DNA from: Methylomicrobium sp035916875 | GTDB taxonomy: Bacteria > Pseudomonadota > Gammaproteobacteria > Methylococcales > Methylomonadaceae | Direction: 5' to 3' | Assembly: GCF_035916875.1 (NCBI RefSeq) | Contig: NZ_JAXUHN010000085.1 | Span: 80,332-144,331 of the forward strand | Length of the DNA: 64,000 bases | Shown here: in pieces, positions 43,205 to 55,689 of the stretch | Position numbering within the stretch: the first letter of the stretch is position 1 | Layout: each line of letters starts with the position of its first letter | Translations under genes and position numbers: made by a program | The notes under the pieces: model-generated | Told to the model about the DNA's origin: nothing | The model's input: the letters and a program-made list of their open reading frames with translations, nothing else | Database searches by the model: none

Positions 43205-43981
43205 ATGGCAACCGAAGCGCATGCGGCTGAAGGGGCAACCGGCTATATCATCCACCATTTGACTCCGTTGAGTGCGGGCGAGGGCTTTTGGACCCTGCAT
43301 CTGGATACCCTGTTTTTTTCGGCCCTGCTCGGCGCATTGTTCATCTGGTTTTTCAAGTCGGCCGCGGAAAAAGCGACCGCCGGAATTCCTGGCCCTGTGC
43401 AGAATTTTGTCGAAATGATGATCGAGTTTGTCGATCAGCAGGTCAAGGACAGTTTTCACGGCAGGAGCGCGTTGATCGCGCCGTTGGCGCTGACTATCTT
43501 CTGTTGGGTATTTATGTTCAACTTCATGGACTTGTTCCCTGTCGACATTCTGCCGCTGATCGGTCAGGCGATGGGCATTCCATATCTTCGGGTCGTGCCG
43601 AGCACCGACTTGAACGCGACATTCGCGATGTCGATTTCGGTGTTCTTGCTGATCATTTTCTATAGCATCAAGGTCAAAGGCGTTTGGGGTTTCGCGAAGG
43701 AGCTGATGTTTCAGCCTTTCGGTCCGTGGCTGCTGCCGTTCAATCTACTTTTGAAGCTGGTTGAGGAAATCGCGAAGCCGATCTCGCTGGCGCTGCGGTT
43801 ATTCGGCAACCTGTATGCGGGCGAATTGATCTTCATCCTGATCGCGCTGCTGCCTTGTTATGTGCAGCCGATCCTCAGTCTGCCTTGGGCGATTTTCCAT
43901 ATTCTGATCATCACTCTGCAAGCATTCATTTTCATGGTATTGACGATCGTCTACCTGAGCATGGCGCACGAAGATCATTAG
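43205..43981 (+). CDS. atpB: ATP synthase F0 subunit a
   Basis: A 258-residue membrane subunit that forms the proton half-channels against the c-ring. The C-terminal signature contains the essential arginine in KPISLALRLFGNLYAGELIF and ends in QAFIFMVLTIVYLSMAHEDH. MFNFMDLFPVD in the middle is typical of proteobacterial subunit a. A good GAGAGGA ribosome site precedes the ATG. Confidence 0.97.
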   Translation: MATEAHAAEGATGYIIHHLTPLSAGEGFWTLHLDTLFFSALLGALFIWFFKSAAEKATAGIPGPVQNFVEMMIEFVDQQVKDSFHGRSALIAPLALTIFCWVFMFNFMDLFPVDILPLIGQAMGIPYLRVVPSTDLNATFAMSISVFLLIIFYSIKVKGVWGFAKELMFQPFGPWLLPFNLLLKLVEEIAKPISLALRLFGNLYAGELIFILIALLPCYVQPILSLPWAIFHILIITLQAFIFMVLTIVYLSMAHEDH

Positions 43982-44030
43982 TCTTTATTCTCTTTAACTG
44001 TTCTTATAACTTTTTACCTTTGGAGGTATC

Positions 44031-44318
44031 ATGGAAATTGCAAAATTGATCGCTGATGTGCAGGGTATGACTGCGATTGCAGTGGGTCTGGTATTGGGCA
44101 TGGGCGCACTCGGAACCGCGATCGGTTTCGGCTTGCTGGGCGGCAAATTCCTGGAAGGCGCGGCGCGTCAACCGGAAATGGTTCCTATGCTGCAAGTTAA
44201 AATGTTCGTTGTTGCGGGTCTCTTGGACGCGGTAACGATGATCGGCGTCGGTCTGGCTTTGTTCTTCACTTTCGCGAATCCGTTCCTGTCAGCCGTGCAA
44301 GCCGCCGCTGCGGGCTAA
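44031..44318 (+). CDS. atpE: ATP synthase F0 subunit c
   Basis: A 95-residue two-helix rotor subunit. The first helix is glycine-rich (VGLVLGMGALGTAIGFGLLGG), and the polar loop contains RQPEM. The second helix carries the ion-carrying Asp in VAGLLDAVTMIGVG, which fits a proton-type c subunit. A strong GGAGG site precedes the start. It lies between atpB and atpF. Confidence 0.97.
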   Translation: MEIAKLIADVQGMTAIAVGLVLGMGALGTAIGFGLLGGKFLEGAARQPEMVPMLQVKMFVVAGLLDAVTMIGVGLALFFTFANPFLSAVQAAAAG

Positions 44319-44360
44319 GTTGAGCCTACCATTTCATAAAATCGACAAGAGGAACGCATC

Positions 44361-44831
44361 GTGAGTATCAATGCTACTCTGATTGGACAAATGATCACCT
44401 TTGCGCTTCTGGTATGGTTTACCATGAAGTATATCTGGCCTCCTTTGTTTAATTCTTTGGAAGAACGCAAGAAGAAAATTTCCGAAGGTTTGGCGGCGGC
44501 CGATAAAAGTCAGGAAGACTTGAAGCTGGCCGAGAAAAAAGCCAAAAACATCATCAAGGAAGCGAAGGATCACTCTTCGGAAATTGTGACGCTGGCGCAG
44601 AAGCGCGCGAACGAGATCGTCGAAGAGTCCAAAGGTAACGCCAACAAGGAAGCCGAGCGCCGGATTCAGGCGGCCAAGGCGCAGATCGAACAGGAGATCG
44701 AACAAACCAAGGAAGCCCTGCGTAAAGAGGTGGCGGCTTTGGCGGTCAGTGCGGCGGAACAGATTCTCGGTGCGGAAATCGATAAAACCAAGCATCAGGA
44801 CATCATCGGCAAAGTCTCCGATAAACTATAA
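44361..44831 (+). CDS. atpF: ATP synthase F0 subunit b
   Basis: A 156-residue stator subunit. One N-terminal membrane helix (LIGQMITFALLVWFTMKYIW) is followed by a long charged coiled coil (KKISEGLAAADKSQEDLKLAEKKAK onward) that dimerises and reaches up to subunit delta. The start is GTG or ATG at 44361, after AAGAGGA. Length is exactly that of E. coli subunit b. Confidence 0.97.
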   Translation: MSINATLIGQMITFALLVWFTMKYIWPPLFNSLEERKKKISEGLAAADKSQEDLKLAEKKAKNIIKEAKDHSSEIVTLAQKRANEIVEESKGNANKEAERRIQAAKAQIEQEIEQTKEALRKEVAALAVSAAEQILGAEIDKTKHQDIIGKVSDKL

Positions 44832-44842
44832 GGTCGAGCAGA

Positions 44843-45376
44843 ATGAGCGAATTGGCAACATTGGCGAGACCTTATGCAGCGGCTGTGTTTAAACGGGCCA
44901 AAGAGACGGGTTCGTCCGAGAAATGGTCAAAGGCATTGGCGTTTTTGGTGTCTATTCTGAGTGACAGCAGCCTGTCCGCATTTATTAATAATCCCAAAGT
45001 CAGCAACGAACGTTTATCGGAATTGATGCTCAGTATTTCCGAAGGTCAAATCGACACGGAAGGCGCCAACTTTCTGAAGTTGCTGGTACAAAATCGGCGG
45101 CTGAATCTGGTTCCTCATATCGCGAAGATCTTCGAAGAATACAAGGCAGAGGATGAAGGCTACCTCGATGTTGACGTCTATGCCGCTTATGATTTTAGCA
45201 AGGAAGGCCGGAAGGTATTCTCCGCCAAATTGGAAAAACGGCTAGGCAAGAAAGTCAATATGAACGTGACAGTCGATAAATCATTGATCGGCGGCGTTCT
45301 GGTGCGCGCGGGCGACAAGGTGATCGACGGGTCGGTTAAAGGTCAACTCCAACACATGCAAAAAGCGCTACAGTGA
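44843..45376 (+). CDS. atpH: ATP synthase F1 subunit delta
   Basis: A 177-residue stator subunit that ties the b dimer to the alpha subunits. The N-terminus LATLARPYAAAVFKRAKETG and the C-terminal VDKSLIGGVLVRAGDKVIDGSVKGQL are the two standard signatures. It starts 11 bp after atpF and ends 12 bp before atpA. Confidence 0.97.
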   Translation: MSELATLARPYAAAVFKRAKETGSSEKWSKALAFLVSILSDSSLSAFINNPKVSNERLSELMLSISEGQIDTEGANFLKLLVQNRRLNLVPHIAKIFEEYKAEDEGYLDVDVYAAYDFSKEGRKVFSAKLEKRLGKKVNMNVTVDKSLIGGVLVRAGDKVIDGSVKGQLQHMQKALQ

Positions 45377-45388
45377 GAGTGATAAAAA

Positions 45389-46930
<1,542 letters not shown>

Positions 46931-46942
46931 AGGGCGCATCCA

Positions 46943-47809
46943 ATGGCAGTCGGCAAAGAAATACGCACCAAGATCGCGAGTATCAAGAATACTCAAAAGA
47001 TCACTCGCGCGATGGAAATGGTCGCCGCGAGTAAAATGCGTAAGACCAAAGACAGAATGCAGGCGACTCGTCCCTACTCGCAACGGATCGGCCGGATCAT
47101 CAAACATCTAGCGCATGCGAATCCCGAGTACAAGCATTCGTATCTGGTGAAGCGCGACGTTAAACGCATCGGTGTGATCGTGATCAGTTCGGACCGCGGC
47201 CTCTGCGGCGGTTTGAATTCGAACTTGTTCAGAAGGACACTGAGCCAGTTGGCCGAATGGGACAAGGCGGGTGTCGGCGTCGATGTGTGCGCGATCGGTA
47301 CCAAGGCGACCGTTTTTTTCAGCAATCTGAAAAAGGTCCAATTGGTAGGCCAGATTTCGAAGCTGGGTGATGCGCCGCATTTGAATGACATCATCGGCAT
47401 CATCAAGATTTTGCTCGATGCCTACGATGAAGGCAAGATCGATGAGTTGTATGTGGTCAGCAATGAATTCGTGAACACGATGACGCAGCGCCCGACCGTC
47501 GAAAAATTATTGCCGGTCGTCGCCGATGAAATCGAAGAAAAACTGAGCGGTCATTGGGATTATATCTATGAGCCGGATGCAAAGGACGTACTGGATCATT
47601 TGTTGACCCGGTATATCGAGTCGAAGGTTTATCAGGGGCTGGTCGAAAACAATGCCTGCGAACAGGCAGCCAGAATGATCGCAATGAAAAGCGCGTCGGA
47701 TAATGCCGGAAACTTGATCGGTGAGTTGCAGTTGATCTACAACAAAGCCAGACAAGCCGCCATTACTCAAGAAATTTCAGAAATCGTTGGCGGCGCTGCT
47801 GCTGTTTAA
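46943..47809 (+). CDS. atpG: ATP synthase F1 subunit gamma
   Basis: A 288-residue central-stalk subunit. The N-terminal coiled-coil KIASIKNTQKITRAMEMVAASKMRK and the C-terminal ITQEISEIVGGAAA are the paired helices of the rotating shaft. SSDRGLCGGLNSNLFR lies in the Rossmann-like middle. It couples c-ring rotation to the catalytic sites. Confidence 0.98.
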   Translation: MAVGKEIRTKIASIKNTQKITRAMEMVAASKMRKTKDRMQATRPYSQRIGRIIKHLAHANPEYKHSYLVKRDVKRIGVIVISSDRGLCGGLNSNLFRRTLSQLAEWDKAGVGVDVCAIGTKATVFFSNLKKVQLVGQISKLGDAPHLNDIIGIIKILLDAYDEGKIDELYVVSNEFVNTMTQRPTVEKLLPVVADEIEEKLSGHWDYIYEPDAKDVLDHLLTRYIESKVYQGLVENNACEQAARMIAMKSASDNAGNLIGELQLIYNKARQAAITQEISEIVGGAAAV

Positions 47810-47843
47810 GCCCAAAAAGCGAGACAAATAAGAGGAAAACTCA

Positions 47844-49247
<1,404 letters not shown>

Positions 49248-49265
49248 TTTTTTACAGGAAATATC

Positions 49266-49688
49266 ATGGTCATGACCGTACACGTAGATATCGTCAGCGC
49301 CGAAAAGGAAATCTTCTCCGGTACCGCCGAAATGGTGTTTGCACCGGCCGAAATGGGCGAGGTCGGCATCGCGCCGCGGCACGCGCCGATGATCACCAGG
49401 CTGAATCCCGGCGAGGTCAGAGTCAAGATCAACGACAAGGAAAGCCTTCCGTACTATATTTCGGGCGGCATTCTGGAAGTGCAACCGCATCTGGTCACGG
49501 TCCTGGCCGATACGGCGATCCGCGCCAAGGATATCGACGAAGCGGCGGCACTGCAGGCCAAAGCCAGAGCCGAGGAAGCGCTCGCCGACAAGACCGGAAA
49601 ACTCGACTATGCGACCGCGCAAGCGCAACTCGCGCAGGCGATCATGCAGCTTCGCACTCTGGAGCGGCTCAGAAAGCGCGGCGGTTAA
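49266..49688 (+). CDS. atpC: ATP synthase F1 subunit epsilon
   Basis: A 140-residue subunit with an N-terminal beta sandwich (VHVDIVSAEKEIFSGTAEMVFAPAEMGEVGIAPRHAP) and a C-terminal helical hairpin (AEEALADKTGKLDYATAQAQL). It links the rotor to the c-ring and can inhibit hydrolysis. It closes the atp operon and is followed by a strong terminator. Confidence 0.97.
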   Translation: MVMTVHVDIVSAEKEIFSGTAEMVFAPAEMGEVGIAPRHAPMITRLNPGEVRVKINDKESLPYYISGGILEVQPHLVTVLADTAIRAKDIDEAAALQAKARAEEALADKTGKLDYATAQAQLAQAIMQLRTLERLRKRGG

Positions 49689-49726
49689 CCGTCCAGCAAA
49701 GCGCTTCTGCGAGAACACATAAAAAA

Positions 49727-49762
49727 GCCCGATAGCGCTAATATCGTTATCGGGCTTTTTTA
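49727..49762 (+). terminator. Rho-independent terminator of the atp operon
   Basis: GCCCGATA (49727-49734) pairs with TATCGGGC (49748-49755) and is followed by TTTTTTT. Six A residues precede the stem, so it could also work in reverse. It lies about 40 bp after the atpC stop, as expected for the end of the operon. Confidence 0.92.
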
Positions 49763-49899
49763 TTTTTCAACATGACTACTATTTATTAGCCATAATTAGC
49801 GGTGTCAAAACGACTCAAGTAGCCCCATAATTTACGCCCTAAACTTATAACTTTTTACGATATTCGATTATCTAACCGAATGTCCGCAGGACAATTGCA

Positions 49900-51270
49900 A
49901 TGAATCTGACCACCATCATTCTCGCCGCCGGCAAAGGTACCCGGATGCGCTCGGAGCTGCCGAAAGTCTTACACAAAATCGCTGGAAGACCGCTGCTTCG
50001 CCATGTTTATGACATGAGTCATTCGCTGGAAAACAACCGAATTCTGATCGTTTACGGTCATGGCGCCGAACGCGTTCTCGATACATTGAAAGACATTGAT
50101 GTCGCATGGTTCGAGCAAAAACAGCAGCTCGGTACCGGCCATGCGGTACAGCAGGTTGCCGACCAGATCAAAGACGGAGATGCCGTATTGATTTTGTATG
50201 GCGATGTCCCATTACTAAAACAATCCACGGTGCAAAAATTGCTCGCAAATGTCAGCGAAAATTCACTGGCCTTGTTGACAGTCACGCTTGACAATCCCAA
50301 AGGTTACGGCAGAATTGTCCGAAACGACGCCGGTTGGGTGACCAGGATCGTTGAAGAAAAAGACGCGACCGAGTCTGAGAAGAAAATCCGCGAAGTGAAC
50401 ACCGGCATCATGGCAGTGCAGGGCGCGCAGTTGAAAAAATGGCTCGGAAAACTGAAAAACCATAACGCCCAAGGTGAATATTATCTGACCGACATCATCG
50501 AAATGGCTGTCTCCGAACAGGTTGCGGTCGTGACGAGCCAGCCGGAAACCGAGGATGAAGTGCTCGGCGTGAACGACCGGAATCAATTGAGCCATCTGGA
50601 GCGGGTGTATCAAAATGAACAGTCCAAAGCTTTGATGACGCAAGGGGTCACGCTCTATGACCCGGCGCGCTTCGACCTCAGGGGCTCTATCGATGCTCTG
50701 GGCCAGGACATTGAAATCGACATCAATGTGATTCTTGAGGGCAGAAACCGGATCGGCAATAACGTCAGAGTCGGCGCGAATTGTCGGATCAAAGACTCGG
50801 TAATCGAAGACAATGTCGAAATTTTGCCGAACTGTGTGATCGAGAATGCGGTGATAGGCCAGGGCAGTCGGATTGGACCTTTTGCGCGACTGCGCCCTGA
50901 AACGATCCTGGCGGAAAATGTGCATATCGGCAACTTTGTCGAGATCAAAAAATCCACAGTCGCCGACGGTTCCAAAATCAATCACCTGAGCTATATCGGC
51001 GACAGCACGGTCGGTAGTAAAGTCAATATCGGCGCCGGCACGATCACTTGCAATTACGATGGCGTGAACAAATTCAAAACCGTGATCGGCGACGGCGCCT
51101 TCATCGGTTCCGATACGCAATTGATCGCGCCGGTCACGATCGGCAATAATGCAACGATCGGCGCCGGTTCAACAATTACCCGTGACAGTCCTGAAAATCA
51201 GCTGACATTGTCCAGGGCGAAACAGATTTCAGTATCCGGTTGGCAACGGCCCGTAAAAAAGGAAAATTGA
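49900..51270 (+). CDS. glmU: Bifunctional UDP-GlcNAc pyrophosphorylase / GlcN-1-P acetyltransferase
   Basis: A 456-residue enzyme for the last two steps to UDP-GlcNAc. The N-terminal uridyltransferase domain begins with LTTIILAAGKGTRMRSELPKVLH and contains ILYGDVPLL. The C-terminal left-handed beta-helix acetyltransferase domain is a run of hexapeptide repeats (residues about 250-430), with the catalytic His region NFVEIKKSTV and INHLSYIGDS. It sits directly before glmS, a conserved pairing, with the two genes nearly touching. Confidence 0.97.
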   Translation: MNLTTIILAAGKGTRMRSELPKVLHKIAGRPLLRHVYDMSHSLENNRILIVYGHGAERVLDTLKDIDVAWFEQKQQLGTGHAVQQVADQIKDGDAVLILYGDVPLLKQSTVQKLLANVSENSLALLTVTLDNPKGYGRIVRNDAGWVTRIVEEKDATESEKKIREVNTGIMAVQGAQLKKWLGKLKNHNAQGEYYLTDIIEMAVSEQVAVVTSQPETEDEVLGVNDRNQLSHLERVYQNEQSKALMTQGVTLYDPARFDLRGSIDALGQDIEIDINVILEGRNRIGNNVRVGANCRIKDSVIEDNVEILPNCVIENAVIGQGSRIGPFARLRPETILAENVHIGNFVEIKKSTVADGSKINHLSYIGDSTVGSKVNIGAGTITCNYDGVNKFKTVIGDGAFIGSDTQLIAPVTIGNNATIGAGSTITRDSPENQLTLSRAKQISVSGWQRPVKKEN

Positions 51271-51271
51271 T

Positions 51272-53101
51272 ATGTGCGGCATCGTAGGTGGAATTGCAGA
51301 GCGGAACGTGGTTCCGATCTTACTCGAAGGGTTACGGCGGCTCGAATACCGCGGCTATGATTCGGCCGGACTCGCAGTGATCGAAGACCGCAGCATCCGG
51401 CGGAAACGCGAGGTCGGAAAGGTCAAAGGCCTGGAAGAATCGATCCAAGCCGATCCAATGTTCGGCTCGATCGGCATCGCGCATACGCGTTGGGCGACGC
51501 ACGGCAAACCGAGCACCGCGAACGCGCATCCGCATGTCAGCCGTAACAGGGTCGCGGTAGTTCACAACGGCATCATCGAAAACCACGAAAATTTGCGCAT
51601 CGAACAAAAGCAGTGCGGCTACGAATTTACCTCCGAAACCGACACCGAAGTGATTGTGCATGAGATCGATCGCGCGCTTGCGACGTCGGACGATTTGTTG
51701 AATGCGGTCAAGCAAACGGTCAAAAAACTCGAGGGCGCCTACGCGCTCGGCATCATCAGCACAGTCAATCCGAATCTCTTGGTCGCTTGCCGGAAAGGTA
51801 GCCCGTTGGTGATCGGTATCGGCATCGGCGAATATTTCATTGCCTCGGATGTGGCGGCCTTGTTGCCGGTTACCCAGCGGTTCATCTTTCTCGAAGACGG
51901 CGATATTGCTGCTCTGCAAATCGACCGATTGGTCATCTACGATGCCGAAGACAACATCGTCGAGAGGCCGGTCAAGGAAAGCCAGCTGAAGGCCGATGCT
52001 GTCGATAAAGGCAACTATCGCCATTACATGCTGAAGGAAATTTACGAACAGCCTCTCGCGATTATGCAAACGCTGGAAGGACATTTCGTGAATCACCGCC
52101 TGCAGGAAAATTCATTCGGGCATAACGCCAGCGAAATTTTCGATCAGGTTAAATCGGTACAAATTCTGGCCTGCGGCACCAGCTATCACGCCGGATTGGT
52201 CGCGCGCTACTGGTTCGAAAGACTGGCGCGCGTGCCTTGCGACATAGAGGTTGCCAGCGAGTTCCGTTACCGGCGTCCGGTGCTGACCCCGGACACGCTG
52301 ATCATCACAATCTCGCAATCGGGCGAGACAGCCGATACGCTCGCCGCGCTGCAGGAAGCGAAGACGCAGGGCGCCAAATATTCGGTAGTGATCTGCAACG
52401 CACCGGAAAGTTCTTTGGTTAGGGAATCCGATCTGGCGTTGATGACACGCGCCGGTCCCGAAATTGGCGTTGCCTCGACCAAGGCCTTCACGACCCAATT
52501 GGCGATGCTAATGATGATGGTGATCGCGATCGGCCGCCGCTTTCAATTGCCGAACACACTGGAAGAAAAAATTACTTCGGAATTGTTCGGCCTGCCAGGC
52601 AAAATCGAAAAAGTGCTGGAGCTGGGCGATCAGATCAAGGAACTTGCCGAACAATTCGCGGAAAAGGAACACGCGCTGTTTCTCGGCCGGGGCTCGCAAT
52701 ATCCGATTGCGATGGAAGGCGCGCTGAAACTGAAAGAAATATCGTACATCCACGCCGAAGCCTACCCTGCTGGTGAGTTAAAGCATGGCCCCTTGGCTCT
52801 GATCGACGCCGACATGCCGGTAATCACTGTCGCACCGAACAACAGCCTACTCGAAAAATTGAAGTCTAACATGCAGGAAGTCAGCGCCCGCGGAGGTCAA
52901 TTGATCGTGTTCATGGACGAAACGCTGGTTCCGGCTCATGACGGTAATGTGCAGTACATCAAAATTCCCAAAGTCGAAAACGAAATTGCGCCTATCGTGT
53001 TCACTATTCCGTTGCAGCTTCTGGCCTACCATGTCGCGGTGTTGAAAGGTACCGATGTCGATCAGCCAAGAAACTTGGCGAAGTCGGTCACTGTGGAATA
53101 A
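51272..53101 (+). CDS. glmS: Glutamine-fructose-6-phosphate aminotransferase
   Basis: A 609-residue enzyme making glucosamine-6-phosphate. The N-terminal Cys (after Met removal, CGIVGG) is the glutaminase nucleophile, with HTRWATHGKPS and HNGIIENHENLR in the same Ntn domain. Two SIS domains follow (ISQSGETADTLAAL, and SYIHAEAYPAGELKHGPLAL). The end PRNLAKSVTVE is the normal glmS C-terminus, where Tn7-type elements recognise their target. The 275 bp that follow contain no gene that I can support, and after them accessory genes begin. Confidence 0.98.
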   Translation: MCGIVGGIAERNVVPILLEGLRRLEYRGYDSAGLAVIEDRSIRRKREVGKVKGLEESIQADPMFGSIGIAHTRWATHGKPSTANAHPHVSRNRVAVVHNGIIENHENLRIEQKQCGYEFTSETDTEVIVHEIDRALATSDDLLNAVKQTVKKLEGAYALGIISTVNPNLLVACRKGSPLVIGIGIGEYFIASDVAALLPVTQRFIFLEDGDIAALQIDRLVIYDAEDNIVERPVKESQLKADAVDKGNYRHYMLKEIYEQPLAIMQTLEGHFVNHRLQENSFGHNASEIFDQVKSVQILACGTSYHAGLVARYWFERLARVPCDIEVASEFRYRRPVLTPDTLIITISQSGETADTLAALQEAKTQGAKYSVVICNAPESSLVRESDLALMTRAGPEIGVASTKAFTTQLAMLMMMVIAIGRRFQLPNTLEEKITSELFGLPGKIEKVLELGDQIKELAEQFAEKEHALFLGRGSQYPIAMEGALKLKEISYIHAEAYPAGELKHGPLALIDADMPVITVAPNNSLLEKLKSNMQEVSARGGQLIVFMDETLVPAHDGNVQYIKIPKVENEIAPIVFTIPLQLLAYHVAVLKGTDVDQPRNLAKSVTVE

Positions 53102-53376
53102 TGCGATAAGAGAGGGCTACCCCGTTGTTTCGTGATAATAAAGTCGTAAATCTTAGTGGCCATTAACCATCAAAATAATGATGTTGGTTTCATACAGACA
53201 GAAATCGACCCATAAGAGACATTCGACTTCAGTGTAGACATCCCTCTGATATGTGGTTTTACGCTGTCACTCAGTCAAATTGACAATAGAAAATTCTTCA
53301 GATGGACTAATCGGTTAGTGTATGGCAGAATTCAAATAAATTTAAAACAATCCTCCTCGTACTCCTTGAGAACAGT

Positions 53377-54159
53377 ATGACATCAAGTTGGAATGCAGAC
53401 TCCTTAGTGACTATTCGTTCTGAGAATGTCGACCAATACAAGCGCAACTTCTTACATCAAGCAGTTTGCGAGCTTCGTTTTCCGACGTTAATGGAGCTTG
53501 GCGAACCACGTCCTCCGGCCGCCTTCGTCAAAGCGCTGAGGAAGGAATACCCGCACCTTGAATTAGCGAATGAGGTTAGCTTGAGGATTGGGGGTAACAG
53601 CTCAAACAATACTCACACTCATATATTCCGATCGGCAAAGCTTACTTGGACAGTATCTCTGAAACAGAGCGCCCTTTCAGTAGAAACTACTGCATACAGT
53701 GACTATGCGCATATGAGAGAAAGAGTTTTAGGCATCGTCGAGGCTGCGTCCAAGATTATCGATTCAGACTTCTTCACCCGGATTGGTCTACGTTATATTA
53801 ATATAATCGACAGCGATACCAATCCAGTGCTTGGGTGGGTGAATCCTGAACTCGTTGGCCCTCTTCTTTCAGGATGCTTCAAAGGGATTCATGAATACGC
53901 TGGAAAGCTTCAGCTTATGACGGATGACGGCGGATGTTTGTTGCAACACGGCATAGTCTTGAAACAAAAACAAGCCGCAGGGGAGACGATTCCCCAGTAC
54001 TTGTTAGACATTGACGTATTCCGAAATGAAATACAACTTAGCAACACAGGGGAGGCCTTAGACGCAATGCACGCACAAGTATTTGATGTCTTCGACTGGG
54101 CAATAGGCCCCAAAGCTCGTGAATATTTGTCAACTGAAAGTAGCCAGAAAAGAGCCTGA
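53377..54159 (+). CDS. TIGR04255-like protein (candidate defence module, gene 1)
   Basis: A 260-residue soluble protein: FLHQAVCELRFPTLMELGEPRPPAAFVKALRKEYPHLE near the N-terminus, then AKLTWTVSLKQSALSVETTAYSDY and FFTRIGLRYINIID. This pattern matches the sporadically distributed TIGR04255 family as I remember it, which has no known function and is often near nucleases. It is the first of three close genes (8-bp gap, then an overlap) downstream of glmS. Base composition is more AT-rich than the housekeeping genes around, suggesting transfer. Confidence 0.7.
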   Translation: MTSSWNADSLVTIRSENVDQYKRNFLHQAVCELRFPTLMELGEPRPPAAFVKALRKEYPHLELANEVSLRIGGNSSNNTHTHIFRSAKLTWTVSLKQSALSVETTAYSDYAHMRERVLGIVEAASKIIDSDFFTRIGLRYINIIDSDTNPVLGWVNPELVGPLLSGCFKGIHEYAGKLQLMTDDGGCLLQHGIVLKQKQAAGETIPQYLLDIDVFRNEIQLSNTGEALDAMHAQVFDVFDWAIGPKAREYLSTESSQKRA

Positions 54160-54167
54160 GTGCAATC

Positions 54168-54704
54168 ATGGATTTCTACATAGACCATACGCCATATATT
54201 AATCCGGTAGTTGCGACCAATATCGCACCTTTTCAGTCAAGGACGCTCGAGCAAAGCAGACCAAAAAGGGAAGTACTGACAAACCAAACTGCATTCGTAA
54301 CCGCAGAGACTAAGGCTGTCGATTTATTCGCCGCCACAAAAGGACCGCTTGCGCAGACCGCGCCTCCGATGCAGCAGTTAGCACCGTCCACAGAACCAAC
54401 TCCTACCCTAAATGAGTCTGTACATTCTCACAATTCAGATGTCGTTGTACCACCGCCAAGTATAGAAATCGATCAAATCGCTAAACAACGTGTGAGATTG
54501 ATGGTGGCCAAGTATGCAAGCGGCACCCAGTCGTCGGAGATCTTGGCCCGATTGGAAATTCTCAATAGTCGCCTCTCGGAGCGCGCGCCACTCATATCTA
54601 AAGAGCAAGTAACCGCCTTAGAGGATGCAAATGCTCAGTTAGCCCGCATCCGCACAGCTCGCGAAGAACGCGCGAAGCGTCTCGGAATTCCCTCTAAACT
54701 GTGA
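54168..54704 (+). CDS. Unrecognised protein in the HNH module (gene 2)
   Basis: A 178-residue protein that I do not recognise. The first half is Pro-, Thr- and Gln-rich and looks disordered (residues about 20-100). The second half is strongly helical and charged (IAKQRVRLMVAKYASG and ILARLEILNSRL and ALEDANAQLARIRTAREERAKR), possibly a coiled coil. It starts eight bases after gene 1 and overlaps the HNH gene as GTGA, so it is co-translated. A linker or adaptor role between the two partners is a guess. Confidence 0.65.
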   Translation: MDFYIDHTPYINPVVATNIAPFQSRTLEQSRPKREVLTNQTAFVTAETKAVDLFAATKGPLAQTAPPMQQLAPSTEPTPTLNESVHSHNSDVVVPPPSIEIDQIAKQRVRLMVAKYASGTQSSEILARLEILNSRLSERAPLISKEQVTALEDANAQLARIRTAREERAKRLGIPSKL

Positions 54705-55381
54705 CGGTATTTCAGTACCCTAAAAGCAAACACAAGCGAAAACTTTCACCACGGCAGTTCAAGCGCTACCAATCGTACAAGCGTTACCTGCAAGCAGAGT
54801 TTTCGCGTGTATGTGTGTACTGTCGCCAACCTGACAGTAGCGTGCCAAATCTAAACTTTGGTGTTGATCATTACAAACCAAAGGGTATACCTCGTTTCGC
54901 AAAACTAGTTTGCGACTATGAGAATTTGTATTATTGCTGCGGTAACTGCAATTGTCGAAAGAACAATGATTGGCCGCTTGACGAAAAACTCGGGCCTTAC
55001 GTTGTAAACCCCTGCGACCATGAGATGGCCGCGCATCTTCGTTTCAATGCCAAAACAGGTAAGGTTGAGGCGCGAACGCCTTATGGAGAGCACACTGAGG
55101 AGCTGCTGCAATTAAACGACGATGCTAGAGTTCAGTACCGGCTTGGTACATTAGCAACTGTTCGCGTATTTACTGCGGAAATTGAACAGCAGGAACTTCT
55201 ACTAAAAGCGGTTGCTGGAAAGCTCAAAGCTGGCTTGATAACACAGGCCGAGTATGACGCCGAAGAACAAGCAATTAGCGAGGATTTGGCCTGCCTACGC
55301 CACACTTTACAGGCGCATATAGGTGAGCTCCCTCTTCCACCTTTAAGGAAGACTCGTCTTGGCATCTCCTTAATAAAATGA
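54701..55381 (+). CDS. HNH endonuclease (candidate defence effector, gene 3)
   Basis: A 226-residue nuclease. A CVYC knuckle (38-41), the catalytic DHYKPKG (56-62) and YENLYYCCGNCNCRKN (73-88) together form a zinc-bound HNH fold, similar in layout to the PtuB/TIGR02646-type nucleases. The C-terminal half is helical and charged. The GTG start overlaps the previous stop as GTGA. Placed after a TIGR04255-like gene and a linker-like gene, it is the likely DNA-cutting effector of a small operon. Confidence 0.8.
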   Translation: MTVFQYPKSKHKRKLSPRQFKRYQSYKRYLQAEFSRVCVYCRQPDSSVPNLNFGVDHYKPKGIPRFAKLVCDYENLYYCCGNCNCRKNNDWPLDEKLGPYVVNPCDHEMAAHLRFNAKTGKVEARTPYGEHTEELLQLNDDARVQYRLGTLATVRVFTAEIEQQELLLKAVAGKLKAGLITQAEYDAEEQAISEDLACLRHTLQAHIGELPLPPLRKTRLGISLIK

Positions 55382-55689
55382 GAATATGGACAGACCCTTG
55401 GTGTTGGATATCCAAAGAACGCAAGGAGATCGTCATACTCTAGTGAACGTCAGTAGTCTAAATTAACGCTGACGTTTATTTAGCTGCTTTTGGTTATTAA
55501 CGAATGACAAGAATTGGCCGGATTTTGCCGGTTAAGCTGCGGGCAAAAACAATCCAATTCGCACAGCACGTAGGCCCGATTAGCATTGCATAATCGGAGG
55601 AATGTTATTATCGCCAGCAACCGAAGAATTAACATTGCCCAATCGAGTGGATAAAGGTCCTTCGCCACCTATCGATAAAGGTAGAATAT

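Noticed and set aside
53102..53376. Tn7 end downstream of glmS
   Set aside because: No tns genes or recognisable repeated 22-bp ends; only the location fits.
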